Part shown: positions 24,301 through 35,045 of the stretch, piece after piece
How the letters are laid out: each line of letters opens with the position of its first letter
How positions within the stretch are numbered: position 1 is the first letter of the stretch
From: Taxillus chinensis
Taxonomy: Eukaryota > Streptophyta > Magnoliopsida > Santalales > Loranthaceae
Reading direction: 5' to 3'
Length of the DNA: 64,000 bases
Assembly (NCBI GenBank): GCA_023512835.1
Contig: CM042091.1
Coordinates: 3,848,348-3,912,347 of the forward strand
Made by a program: the position numbers and the translations under genes
Notes under the pieces: generated by a model
Told to the model about the DNA's origin: nothing
What the model saw: the letters and a program-made list of their open reading frames with translations, nothing else
Database searches by the model: none

Positions 24301-24387
24301 CCCCCTGGGAGGCGCTCCCGCCGGAGGAGCATCAGTGATCGGAGGCGGCGCCTCCAGGGGATGCACCGTCGAGTGGCTGTACCTCAT
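21317..24387 (-). CDS. CASP-like membrane protein, CASPL5 type, three exons, 183 residues
   Basis: CASP-like proteins are four-pass plasma-membrane proteins related to the Casparian strip scaffold; the function of the CASPL5 group is poorly known. Exons are 24387..24164, 22863..22731 and 21511..21317, in phase. The N-terminus [16 protein letters not shown], then [11 protein letters not shown] (31-41), is typical of CASPL5 proteins. TM1 is about residues 43-65 ([15 protein letters not shown]). Exon 2 gives [20 protein letters not shown] and the loop LLVKRCLRN. Exon 3 gives [14 protein letters not shown], the NHCARFE loop and the last helix [15 protein letters not shown] followed by TAA. The conserved Arg of TM1 and Asp of TM3 (GDGV) are present. 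Where I recall Cys at the exon 1/2 joint of the family, this gene has Arg75. It looks intact. Confidence 0.92.
23382..23545. mobile_element. Possible MITE in CASP-like intron 1
   Basis: The left end AAGGCTCGTTTG is matched by the reverse complement of the right end, AAGGCTACGTTTG, about 160 bp away, and the DNA between is non-coding. The inverted repeat is short and imperfect and no clear target duplication was found. Confidence 0.4.
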
Positions 24388-24660
24388 CGTCGATCAAGCC
24401 CTTGACTCCAGACCGAGCTCGACCGTAGCCATGGATGAATTGCGAATGAGCGAATCGAACCCTAAATTGGATTGTGGGTGCCCGACTGCCCGGAAGAATC
24501 GATTTGGGAATACGAGCACTGGTCGAATCGAAACGATTATTGTGATCGGAGCAATCGCTTTTTCTTTGTGAATTGAGATTGGGATCGAGATTGAAATCGA
24601 TCAGAGACGGACAGGCCTCGACGATACAAGGAGACACTAAAACGACGTGGTTTTAGGTGG
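24388..24660 (-). promoter_or_regulatory. 5' leader and proximal promoter of the CASP-like gene, with an ACGT palindrome
   Basis: Immediately upstream of the CASP-like start is less AT-rich sequence. It carries AAAACGACGTGGTTTT at 24639-24654, about 250 bp from the ATG. The core GACGTG/CACGTC is a bZIP-type ACGT element. Whether it lies in the promoter or leader is not known because the transcription start is not visible. Confidence 0.5.
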
Positions 24661-24899
24661 ACTTGGACCACTTGGTTGGTTATCGTTCGATTTCAGTGCT
24701 TCACACATCACATGGAATGTGCCAAAAGTCCGTTATTTTTGCTTCTACATAAAGCTGCCACTTTATCGTACTTTATTTTATTTTTTTTGTTTATTTGTCC
24801 GAATATTATTTATTTTAAGAAAACTGTACTTTTATTTTTATGTTTGTCACAGAACTGGTCAAAATGTATCAACTTTGCCTCGATGAATTCGAAGCCCAA

Positions 24900-25620
24900 T
24901 AATAAATTATAAATAGTATGCCTTGCCTACCAAATTTGTTCTAAAATTAATGTTTCGTACACTAAATTTTGTTACGTTGTGATAAATTTAGTCATCACTT
25001 TTTTATTTTAAATCAATGTAAAAATTTTATTTTATTTTTATTTTTAAATATTTTTTAGAGCATTTATATTTAATTTAACTAATATTTAATTAGTTTAACA
25101 AAAACAAAATCTACTTTATTTATTTCAACTATTTGTTTTTTTAATGTATTTTAATTTTATATTAATTTAAATATTAATATGATTTCACTCAAACTATTAA
25201 TTTAAGACACATACTTTAATAATTTTTTATTAACATTTTTATTTACCGAGTGTTACGGTAGTTAATCAAATTTGATTAGTATTGAAACTTTCTCAACAAT
25301 TTATAGTATTTTTTGTTAAATTGGATAAAAAAAATTGTACTTTACTCAATAATTTGACCAAAATACTCGATTGCAAAATACTTTCATGTTATAATTAATA
25401 GATCACAAGTAACATTTAACATTCCATATAATTTATTAATTTTTTAAAATATCCTTATTTTCATTTAAAATAAATAAATCAACTATTTAATCGGTTTACA
25501 ATTGACATGATATGCCACTAAAGATGATATCGACCAAACCTTACCCTTGGGGGAGTACGTGACATCAATGATAGCCGTTGTACAAACATCGAAGCCCGCC
25601 GCTATTAATCGGAGTCTCTA
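24900..25620. other. AT-rich intergenic region, nothing recognised
   Basis: No coding region or clear repeat structure was found. The sequence TTAGAGCATTTATA near 25,056 resembles MITE ends seen elsewhere in the window. Confidence 0.5.
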
Positions 25621-25627
25621 CAAACTA

Positions 25628-26241
25628 GGAGTGAGTATCGATCGATTCGGTCGATTTATGTAACATTTTAAAACTAAATTGAAAACCTTCGGTTTAAAAA
25701 TAATAATAAACCAAAAGTGACTAACAAAGGTGGAAAACCATCAATTTTTTTGTTTGGTTTTGTTCATCATTTTTAACCAGCATTGATGTTTAATCAATAA
25801 TCATCAAAATAACAAATACCAGACAAATAATTTTATAGAGTGCATTAGCTAGGTACTATGCAAATATATAATATCAACAACAGTCAATATATCCACCATT
25901 AACACTCTTGATTTGTTCACTAATGCTTGTACATATGTATTAGCGTTAATTTTCTGATACAAATTCACGGATGAATGTAAATTCACGAGAGGTACGATTT
26001 GGGTATATGAATGACCTAGGTAAGAAGAGATATAAATGAAGTCTTTGAATATATATTACACTATATTCGGTCAGTTCGATTCACTGATTGACTAAATCGT
26101 AAACCAACTATAATATATTAATTTTCTAAAATTTTAAACTAAAGAAACCAAATCAATTTTTAAAAATAATATATTTTCTATTTATATTGTTCAACTCAAT
26201 TCGGTTTATCAATTTGAATTGGTTTTTTATCACCCCTACTA
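25628..26241. mobile_element. Non-autonomous DNA element with degenerate inverted ends
   Basis: The left end reads TAGGAGTGAGTATCGATCGA followed by TTCGGTCGATTT. The right end, read in reverse complement, is TAGGGGTGATAAAAAACCAA followed by TTCAAATTGATAAACCG. This CCGAACCG-rich ending is familiar from many plant non-autonomous elements. The interior has no coding capacity. The target duplication is not clear (perhaps ACTA). Confidence 0.5.
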
Positions 26242-26244
26242 TGG

Positions 26245-27480
26245 CCTAAAAAAAATCATCCAAGCTCTCTCCCTCACACTCTTATCTCTCGAGATCAGGT
26301 GTACTTAGTTTATACCTCACAACTATGTTCAATAAATTAGGTTTCATTGACATTTGTTTCATGGGTTTACATGTAACTTGTAATTTCTTGTCTGGTGAGT
26401 GTTGAATTTAAGCACCCACTTCTTAATAAAATTGACAGTACGAATTTCAATTTATAGATAATGTAAATAAAATACTACAATACTAAAAGGATTTGTATCT
26501 ATTAATGGGAGAAAACCAAGAAAAATAAAGGACGGCGATTAAAAAGTATTAGATTGCAAATCATTAAGAGCGATTCATCATAGTTTGACAATACCCATTG
26601 CCTTTAACATCAAAGATCATGATACACATACATAACTCATAAAAACTCTCTTACATATGGATAGTCTTTCATCACTCATAAGGTATTCTTAATTAAAAAG
26701 TTATTTAATTTAAAAATGCCATAAAATAGAAATTTTAAAGAACACTTAAATTCATTCAATAAGACAAAAAGATCAATTGAAAACGATACAGAAATTGTAG
26801 AGAACACGCAGATTCATTCAACAAGACAAAAAATCAATTGAAATCAATAAGAATTACTTTCACTTATAAACTTATTATCAATGTCATTATTAATACGATG
26901 CCAGCAAAATGGAAATCCAAAGTACAATCTATTTTTGATTCTTTTGGAAAAAATATATTCTTATAATTAATAAATATGATATCAACGAAGGAAATCAGAG
27001 GGAATAGAGAAGGTTCTTGCAGTTCAACATCAGCAACTGAATATGAAGAGCAAAGATAGAAACAAAAATAGAATTAGTAATGAAAATATACATCAACGAA
27101 TGATAGATTTAAACCTAGAAGCCGATAGTCTCAAATCAACGAAGGTAAACAAAATTTGAATGTTGGAATTGCAAAAAATGGATAAAATCATTTTCAAATT
27201 TGACTTTTTAAAATAATCAAATTTAACAATTCACTTTTTTATGACACATATTTTAACCACTATACTTTAATAATTCACTTTTACTGTTTTGATTAAAATA
27301 TTATTTCCCAAATAAAAGAGAAAAGATAAAGTATGGTTGAGAAATTGGAAATGAAAACGGATATGAAAAAAGACAATTATTTAAAAAGTAGTAAAAGAAT
27401 ATTAAATGTTTTTTTGTTAAAACGAAGAAGCTAAAAAAATAATTTTTTAAACATTTTTTTTGTTAAATTGTATATTTAAA
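26245..27480. other. AT-rich intergenic region, nothing recognised
   Basis: There is no supported gene. A phrase containing CAACAAGACAAAAAATCAAT or a close variant occurs near 26,758 and 26,818, which suggests a small internal duplication. Confidence 0.45.
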
Positions 27481-29233
27481 TGTCACGCCCCGGATTTCCA
27501 ACCCGAGGAAACCGGTACGTGACTCCCCTTTTACCCACACGGAGGGCAAAGGGGTTAGATACAATCAAGAATTGAACATTTTATACATTCACAACATTCA
27601 AGAAAAATAAGGTCCATCAAACGGTCTAAAAACAAATCGGTCTTTTGATACAAAGTCCTCTTTCCAATCCATCCCCATTGGGGTTACATCGATTCCCATA
27701 ATAAAAATAACATAAACAATAAAGTAAATAAGGTCTTCCACCTTGGGGTCCCACCTAAGCCCGTAGGTTCTGTAAAGAAAACAACATGGTAGGAGGGGTG
27801 GCAACCAGTCCCAGGAGGGATCATGTCTCCCAACCCATCCCATGCACCTAATATCTACAGCCCAAGTGTTGTAGGTGATACAATTATTCCACCAGTGTAG
27901 ATTTACCAATTAACAATCATCTGAGGTACATAAACACCCCTCCCTGCCACAACCGGGTTTCCAATGACCCCCGGCTTCCAAATTCCCACCCGGGTTACAC
28001 GAACGATCCCGGGCTTCCACGACCACCGGGTTCCACAAACAATCCGGCTTCCACGCCCACCGGGTTCCCCACCATCCCGGGCTTCCACGCCACCGGTTCC
28101 ACAAAAACCCCCGCTTCCCATGCCACCCCCTATCAAGCAAACACGCAAGACACATACAGGCATAACGTCAAACACTTAGCATGCTTAGTACACGGGAATA
28201 ACATCGAACACTTAGCATGCATATATCCACAAGCTCATAACCAAGCCACCCGGACATATCTAACACACTTGACGTGCGTGGCCTCACGGGCATTTCGTAA
28301 ACACATAACATGCACGGCCTCACGGGCTTTACCTCAAACACATAACATGCACAGCCTCACGGGCATAATTTCAAACACTTCGAGGCATATAACACAATAC
28401 TCACACGGCATTTCATCAAACATATAGCATGTATTCCATGAATCACACCAAAAGCCATCGAAGGCCAACATCCATATAGGAGATCACACCTATATGGATT
28501 ACATATATATATATAAACAGATACGGCCTAGGACCGGAGGAGGTTAGGGAAAATGACCCTCTACCTTAAAACAGATCTTCCTTGCTCCGCGCCAAACGCC
28601 GTCCTCCCCACGCAAGATGCTCCGCAAGAACCAACAACTCCCCTTCCCTCTCTCTCTAGCTCTCTCTCTCTCTCTCCCCCCGGGGTGCACAAAAGGAACA
28701 CAAGAACCCTAAACTCAAACTCAAGCCCTCCTTATATAGACACCATCCACATCAAAACGACGTAGTTTTGATTAAGTGAAACCCAGGATCAAAACGACGT
28801 AGTTTTGATCACACACGTTAGCACCTTTCCGCACCCATCAGGCCAAAATACTCGGAATTTCAACATGGTCCTTTGGAGAAAGTTCCTTAGAATGTCAAAA
28901 CCAAGGGAACCATGCAAAAATATGCCTGCACGCCAATTTGCACGTGAATTCCCAATTACGTGCAACTCCATATGAACTCCAAATGCTCTCAAACTTCACC
29001 CCTAGCCTCCTTGCATCATTTAAGACAATTACACTTGCACGTGAATTGGACCCATATCACGTGCACCTCACACACCGTCCATTTGGCCTGAAACTTCGTG
29101 GTAGATAGAGGACATCATTCTAAGCATCTTTCCTTTTGCACGTGAATTCATTGGAGTCCATTTACTAGGTCAAAATCTAGAAAAACTCTACTCAGGAGGC
29201 AAAACTGACTAACTCAAGGTACGGGTCCTTACA
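27481..29233 (+). mobile_element. Solo LTR of an LTR retrotransposon, 1753 bp
   Basis: The element starts TGTCACGCCCCGGATTTCC and ends ACGGGTCCTTACA, the TG...CA ends of an LTR. It is flanked on both sides by TTAAA, a perfect 5-bp target duplication. There is no internal region and no second LTR, so it is a solo LTR left by recombination between two LTRs. The start TGTCACGCCCCG is of a kind often seen in plant LTRs; assigning it to Ty3/gypsy is inference. Inside are a tract of tandem degenerate CCGGGTTCCACG units (about 27,950-28,110), CACGGCCTCACGGGC repeats (about 28,230-28,370), a (CT)n tract, a TATA-like TTATATAG near 28,733, and two copies of a 22-bp palindrome. Confidence 0.88.
28751..28809. 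promoter_or_regulatory. Two tandem palindromes ATCAAAACGACGTAGTTTTGAT in the LTR
   Basis: Identical 22-base near-palindromes lie at 28751-28772 and 28788-28809, 37 bp apart. They sit just downstream of a TATA-like box within the solo LTR. Each contains an ACGT core. A regulatory role is inferred from symmetry, repetition and position only. Confidence 0.55.
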
Positions 29234-29789
29234 TTAAATTAACAAAAAATAACATTTGAAGAGGTTGCAATGTATACTTTAAGAAGCATACATGCAATGA
29301 TGTGTTAATACATAACATAAAACATGATGAGTATAAGTTTGTAAGAACAAACAATAATGAATATTAATATATTTACCCATTAAAATTTAGTTTGAATAAT
29401 TTTTATTTTTAGGGTTGAAATTATTAATATTCACAATGTTATTTTACTACAAAGATTATGAATATCTTTTTTAAAATATTAATTTAATTGTTAAATTAAA
29501 TATAAATATTGACAAGCCCACAAATTTCATCCCCCTATGGGCTATGATGTTTCTCTTATGGCATGTTTGGTATACAGGAAAGTAAAATGAAAGAAAATGA
29601 ATCAAATTGTATTCTTTTCATGCGTTTGGTACATAAATTAGAAGGAAGTTAATGATTTCTATGTCAATCTTATACACATATGTAAGGCTAAATTCATTAT
29701 CTAACCCATCAGGTTTACAAAAGTTCCCTCGTATAAGAATTTTTTATTATTTTGCCTTTGTATTTTTTTTGGCATTATCTGTTGCTAGC

Positions 29790-30115
29790 CCCCCAACCCC
29801 GCCACCCAAACCCCATCCCCTCTCCCTGACGCCCAAACACAACACCCTCTCCCTGTTGCCTAGCACCCCTTTTCCCCATCGCCCAGTCCAGCTCCCTCTC
29901 CCTGTCGCCTAATCCCCCCTCTTCGTTGCCCAACGTCGGGCCCTCTCCCCGTCATTTCGATTCAGCCCCGCTGCCCAAACCACATCCCCTCTCCGGATGC
30001 CCAAACATGACACCCTCTCCCCCCTTCCCGTCACCCAGATCCAACCCCCGTCGCCTAAACTGTAGCCCCCTACCTCGTCGCCCAAACTCAATCCCTCTCC
30101 CTATTGCCTGTCAAT
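29790..30115. repeat. Degenerate C-rich minisatellite
   Basis: Variants of CCCTCTCCCTGTCGCCCAAAC recur many times in irregular order. This produces proline-rich and glycine-rich open frames on both strands that are not genes. The tract is much more C-rich than the DNA around it. Confidence 0.75.
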
Positions 30116-30797
30116 CGTGATTCCATGTCAACCGTGATTCCATGAAGATGACACATACCAAAAGAAATGAAAATAATAATAATTAAAGAGTGAGAATATT
30201 TTTGTAATTGTGTTAATTCATTACTTTTTTTAAATTTGTATATCAAATACATCAAAATTTTAAAAAAAATCTCATTCTATTTTCATGTTAATTTTATTCC
30301 CTTACTTATATCATTTACTCACAATTTATTTCATTAACTATTTAAAATAAATATAAACGAACTATTTTCATGTCAATTTAGTGTTTCTTCGGTTGGAATA
30401 AATATAATTTAATTTTCGTCTTCTGATTATACAATAATTTATACATATTTCAAATAATGAACGAATCTAAATTTATTTAGGGCTAGGTTGAGCAATCCGT
30501 ACAATTTACGATAAAAAAATTCATACCAACGAAAAAGTGAATATTATTAGTTTATTACCTAAATAATCATATAAAGAAATTGATTAATATAATAGTGTAC
30601 AAGTTTTTAGAAAAAAAAAAAATTTGTATAGGTAAAGGTCGGTGTAGAAAATTCCGATGACAAATATCATATATCAAGTGTGTTTATGCTTTGTTGGGTG
30701 GTACATACTACATACATAGGTCAAGGTTAGGGTTTTTTGAGAGACACCACCACCACCAACAACAATTGTATCTTTGCAGGGTAGAAGAAGACGGAAG

Positions 30798-31019
30798 ATG
30801 ATTGAGGTGGTGTTGAACGATCGTCTGGGGAAGAAGGTGCGCGTCAAGTGCAACGAGGATGACACCATCGGCGATCTGAAGAAGCTCGTGGCCGCCCAGA
30901 CCGGCACCCGGGCCGACAAGATTCGGATCCAGAAATGGTACAACATCTACAAGGATCACATCACCCTCAAGGACTATGAGGTTCACGACGGCATGGGTCT
31001 CGAGCTCTACTATAACTAA
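30798..31019 (+). CDS. UBL5: Ubiquitin-like protein 5 (UBL5/Hub1)
   Basis: A complete 73-residue protein in a single coding exon, [18 protein letters not shown] to LELYYN. UBL5/Hub1 binds spliceosomal proteins non-covalently and affects splice-site choice, and it is one of the most conserved eukaryotic proteins. It lacks the C-terminal Gly-Gly of ubiquitin and ends Tyr-Tyr plus one residue, as expected. Asp22, used in yeast to bind the HIND motif, is present ([12 protein letters not shown]). The start was chosen because it gives the invariant MIEV; an in-frame ATG 24 bases upstream would add MQGRRRRK, unlike the family. TTTGCAG at about 30,773-30,779, just upstream, could be the acceptor of a 5'-UTR intron, in which case the upstream ATG is part of the leader. 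Confidence 0.96.
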   Translation: MIEVVLNDRLGKKVRVKCNEDDTIGDLKKLVAAQTGTRADKIRIQKWYNIYKDHITLKDYEVHDGMGLELYYN

Positions 31020-31381
31020 GTATGTCTTCATCAAAACAATCTTACTATGATGTACGCGCGCAATTTTTTACGTTGCCTATTGTTCGTACTTGTGCTGGGG
31101 TATATTCATTGCTCTTTTTCGTGTTTAACTAAGTGAATTTTACGACACCACCGTTGTTGTTGTTTGTGTTTAGCTACGCTAATTTGATGGCACAACCTTT
31201 GTTATGACTGATTGACTGTATAATCTTGGTAGAAAGAACATATAAGAGAAATTGGGTATATTTAATGTTTATTGTTATTGTTTGCGTTTAACTAACTCGA
31301 TTGTTTGAGATCAATGTTGTTATGTTATGGCCTATGTTTAAACTTGATAGAAAGACCATATAAGAAAAAAAGAGAGAACAA

Positions 31382-31420
<39 letters not shown>

Positions 31421-34400
31421 CCAATTGAAATTAACTGAACTAGAACATCCAATGAGATAATTGGTTTCCTTTCTTTGAGGGATTCAAGTATTTAACTAAG
31501 TCTGCATATGGATTCAATTTGTCTATCTCTGCCTTCTTTAAGTTATTGTTGAACTTTTTATCCCAGAAACTTAAGAATTGTGCAAAGCCCTTCTGGCCCA
31601 AATTACATTTACACAGTCCTAATGAATTTCATGCAACGTAGAGTGATACTAATTATATAGGGACTGAAAATTGCCTTAGTGGTCAAAAGGAGAGATATCA
31701 TGTCAAATTCTTTTGCATCTATATATGTAAGTTATATGCCAATACATACTTACAGGCCTATTGAGTGTAGAGAAGAAAACATATGAACACTACAACAAAC
31801 TTTAGACTGAAGAATTCAGGGTTTGGTACAACCGTACAAATGATCCAAAAGGTCCCAAAACAAAGAGAAGTTTTGGTTGTCTTTGCGGGTTTTTCAGTCT
31901 GCCTCCCATTCCCATGCCAAACTATCATTCATTCAGTTTCAAGCAAAAAGAAGACCCCCTTTCTTGTTTTGGAGAAAATCCAAATTAAACCTTCAGTTCT
32001 CCTATTTGTCATCTACCTCTTGTCACATTTTTTATTCACTTAGTCCCCACTATTTTCCTATTCCTAGTTTTGATACCACTTACCAGTTGTGTTTTCTTAT
32101 TCCTAGTTTGTCTATAAATAAGCCTCATGCTTGTAATTGAAATTAGGTTGCTTTATGCTTCTTAGTTATTACACCTATTTTTTTAGCTTTTATGCTTGAG
32201 TGTCGTGTGATTTTAGCAAGGATGGTGAGATTCCTTTGGTTGAGCCTAGGCATTATACCTACTGCTGAAGCAGTTAATGGGATTCTAGATTCGTAACCAT
32301 CTAAATTTCCATCCATATTTAGAATATATTATCTTGTGGATTTTAATTGCATCACTCATCTTATGTAGTTCTGTTCTACATCTATCCATAATTTCAGTAC
32401 ACCTCATAATCCTTGTCCAAAAGACAAGACAAACCTGCAGCAAGCTCCTTGGCTCGGGACCAACCTACAATGGTGGACTTAGTGAAGCATGTAAGTCATG
32501 AAGTTGTAAAACATGTAAATCATGAATTGATAAAATAATTCAAAGGATAAATAAGTTGAAATCAGAACATAGCTAACATGAAGCATCAAATATTTGTCTA
32601 CACCATTATATGATATTTTTATACACTTAAGAAAGCAACCCCAAATTTGGAAGGACTACAATTGAGGAAATTTAATCAGTCATAACTCAAATTTTAATAA
32701 TAATATTTGAGGAAATAATAACTCAAATTTGAGGAAATATTTGTTTACACCATTATATGATATTTACTCCCTCACCCACATCTCTCCCTCACTCTCTCTT
32801 TCTCGACACCCCCCTCTCTCCGTCTGATATCTCTCTTTAATAATAATAATAATAATAACTATATATATATCACTTAAATGTTAATACAATTATTATGTTC
32901 TCAGTTTAAATGGAAATTTTATATTTAAAATAATTTTTATTTATCCAATAATATCAATTCTAATATATGATAATTATTTTATTTTTTGAAAATTAAATAT
33001 GTAAAATATTATTATAAAATTAATATTAAACTTTTTAAAGTTGTGTTTATAATTTCTGTCATTAAAAAAGTTTTAAATATTTTTATTTCTCAACATTAAA
33101 TTTCTTCAATGGGAGGTGAGTATAACAAAATCTCACATTTGCTTACATTGAAACTATGGCAACTCCCAATAACATTGCATTCATCTATTTTTTACATGGT
33201 GCATTGATGTTGATTGTTGAAACAATTTAAATGCTTCCGAAGTCTATTTGCTAACTTATTTTGAGAAATAATAAATCACATTGAAATTTATTGTTTGCAG
33301 TCTCTTTATAAAGATTTATTAACAATTGCTATCAAAAATTTTCATGACTATAAATTTTAGCAATGTAAAAAATATATTGATGAAAAAACTCAAGGAATCC
33401 TTGAATATAAGGATCATTGCTTGGTGAAGTCAGATATTGTTGATTTGGATTTTTCCCCAAAAGAGGGAATGTGGCTGGAATTCTATTCTTCTCTACCTGT
33501 ATGTTGGCCTCTATAATCATTGCTGTATGCAGGGGTTCAAACCGACCATAATATCAAGAAATTGGCTTATCATTTGGTCTCAAACAAAGGATTTAAATTA
33601 TGCAACAGACATTAGATATTCTGTCAGGGTAGGGTTTGCTCGAGCAAGATAAACCGACATTTAAATTATGCAACAGACATTAAACCTATGTGCTCTCTGG
33701 ACATGGCTGAGGCAACTTTTTGGACATTGTGCACTTCAGTTTTGCTTCCTTTAAATTTGATATTTGAAATTTTGTTACAATGGTATTTGCTTGCATTCAG
33801 GCTTTTGGTGTGCCTCTAAATAGAATCTTTCCCCTGGCATTCCACCTGTTTCAGGTATGTATGACGTAATGGCCAATTCACCTGCTCGAGCAAGATAAAC
33901 CGGAAAACTAGTGTCCTTGGATATGATATATATGATGCTAGCAGTTCATTTGCTTTGGTGTGAAAGATATCTGTTTGTAAAATTTATTTTTACTGCCATT
34001 ATCTTAGTATGGAATAAATATCCTGGTGCGACAATTGCTCAGTTATTAAGCTATGTTGGATGCTCATTAATGGAATGGAAATATAGGTTGTGTTGGGTGG
34101 ATGACCTTTACTCAAGCGGGTTTTCGTTTTCCGAAAACAAAAAACAGTCGGGCTGCTTGGTCCAAACGGTTTCAGAATCGTTTTTGGCTTTACTATGTCA
34201 TCAATTTTAAATTTTTTTAATCATTTAAAAATATTTAAAGGATGATAGAAATAAAAGTAGCTTTTTAGATTTGAAAATGAAATTTTTGCCAAGAGCCAAT
34301 TTCAATTCCCAAAAAAAAAAAGTTTGGTTTTTTTTAAAAAAAATTAAAATTTTTTAAAATTTTTTTTTTAATAAATTTTTTTTCAAAGGTGTTTAGTTGC

Positions 34401-34600
34401 TTAATTAGGATAAATTGAACTACTCTAGCATTGCTGATAATACAACTCCCAAAATAGAAAGGAGTGAGCTTCCTTTGCACCCCAAACTCCAAAGGATTTA
34501 TCAATTTCTACGTACAAAAAGATGGCATTGGTTCCCAGTAAAAAGAACAGCAACTCAGTGAAGAGATACGATTATAGCAAAGTAATTTACACGCAGGGAC
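31020..34600. other. Intergenic region after UBL5 with simple repeats
   Basis: The first few hundred bases should hold the UBL5 3' UTR. A (CT)n tract lies at 31,383-31,419 and a further C/T-rich stretch near 32,770-32,830. From 33,590 to 33,910 short blocks recur: TTTAAATTATGCAACAGACA at about 33,591 and 33,660, and GCTCGAGCAAGATAAACCG at about 33,640 and 33,885. No coding exon was supported. Confidence 0.5.
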
Positions 34601-34604
34601 TTGT

Positions 34605-35045
34605 TTGTTAAAGCCTGTTGCTGGGCGCTTGTGCCCTTTCCATGCTGAACATTTCGATCACCTTTCTGTAGAGTTTCTCACAGGACCCAAGGACAGCAAG
34701 ATCACGCGACCTACGCTCACCTTCGGATTCCATGAGAACCATGCAGTGACCAGTTTTAATGTGATTGCATTCCTTCTCAATGCACTTATCAGATGAACTA
34801 TTATTGTCAGTGTCACTCGAAAAGCTCTGCGAAATTCTGTTCCTCGGTGAGAATGGGCTTACCAAATAGCAAGAATTGTGGTGCCTTTATGACTTCATCC
34901 TTGTGAGCTGTTCCCATTTGTCAACAAGCAAGACACTCTCATCCCTTTCGGCTCTGTTCACCACGTTGTGGTTTTGTTGCTGCTTGTTCAAGCAGAGGTG
35001 AGTTCCAAGCTGAGCATGCCTGGCTTCCTGTATGCCTGCAGCAAA
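34605..35045 (-). pseudogene. Auxin response factor fragment, ARF10/16-like, broken
   Basis: Reading the minus strand, KAPQFLLFGKPILTEEQ is followed after a frame change (near 34,830) by RISQSFSSDTDNNSSSD, then TGHCMVLMESEGERRSRDL and AVLGSCEKLYRKVIEMFSME. This is the order found before and at the start of the C-terminal PB1 domain of auxin response factors, closest from memory to the ARF10/16 group. A further upstream trace is SCLLTNGNSSQG. Stops, a frameshift and a stop after AQAPSNRL, before most of PB1, show it is dead. The DNA-binding domain was not found next to it. It is probably a decayed duplicate; intron content is too unclear to say whether it was retroposed. Confidence 0.75.

Noticed and set aside
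27598..28179. Trp/Gly-rich frames on both strands in the solo LTR
   Set aside because: They come from the tandem CCGGGTTCCACG-type units of the LTR and not from a gene.
30674..31034. Minus-strand frames opposite UBL5
   Set aside because: They are antisense shadows of the conserved UBL5 coding exon.
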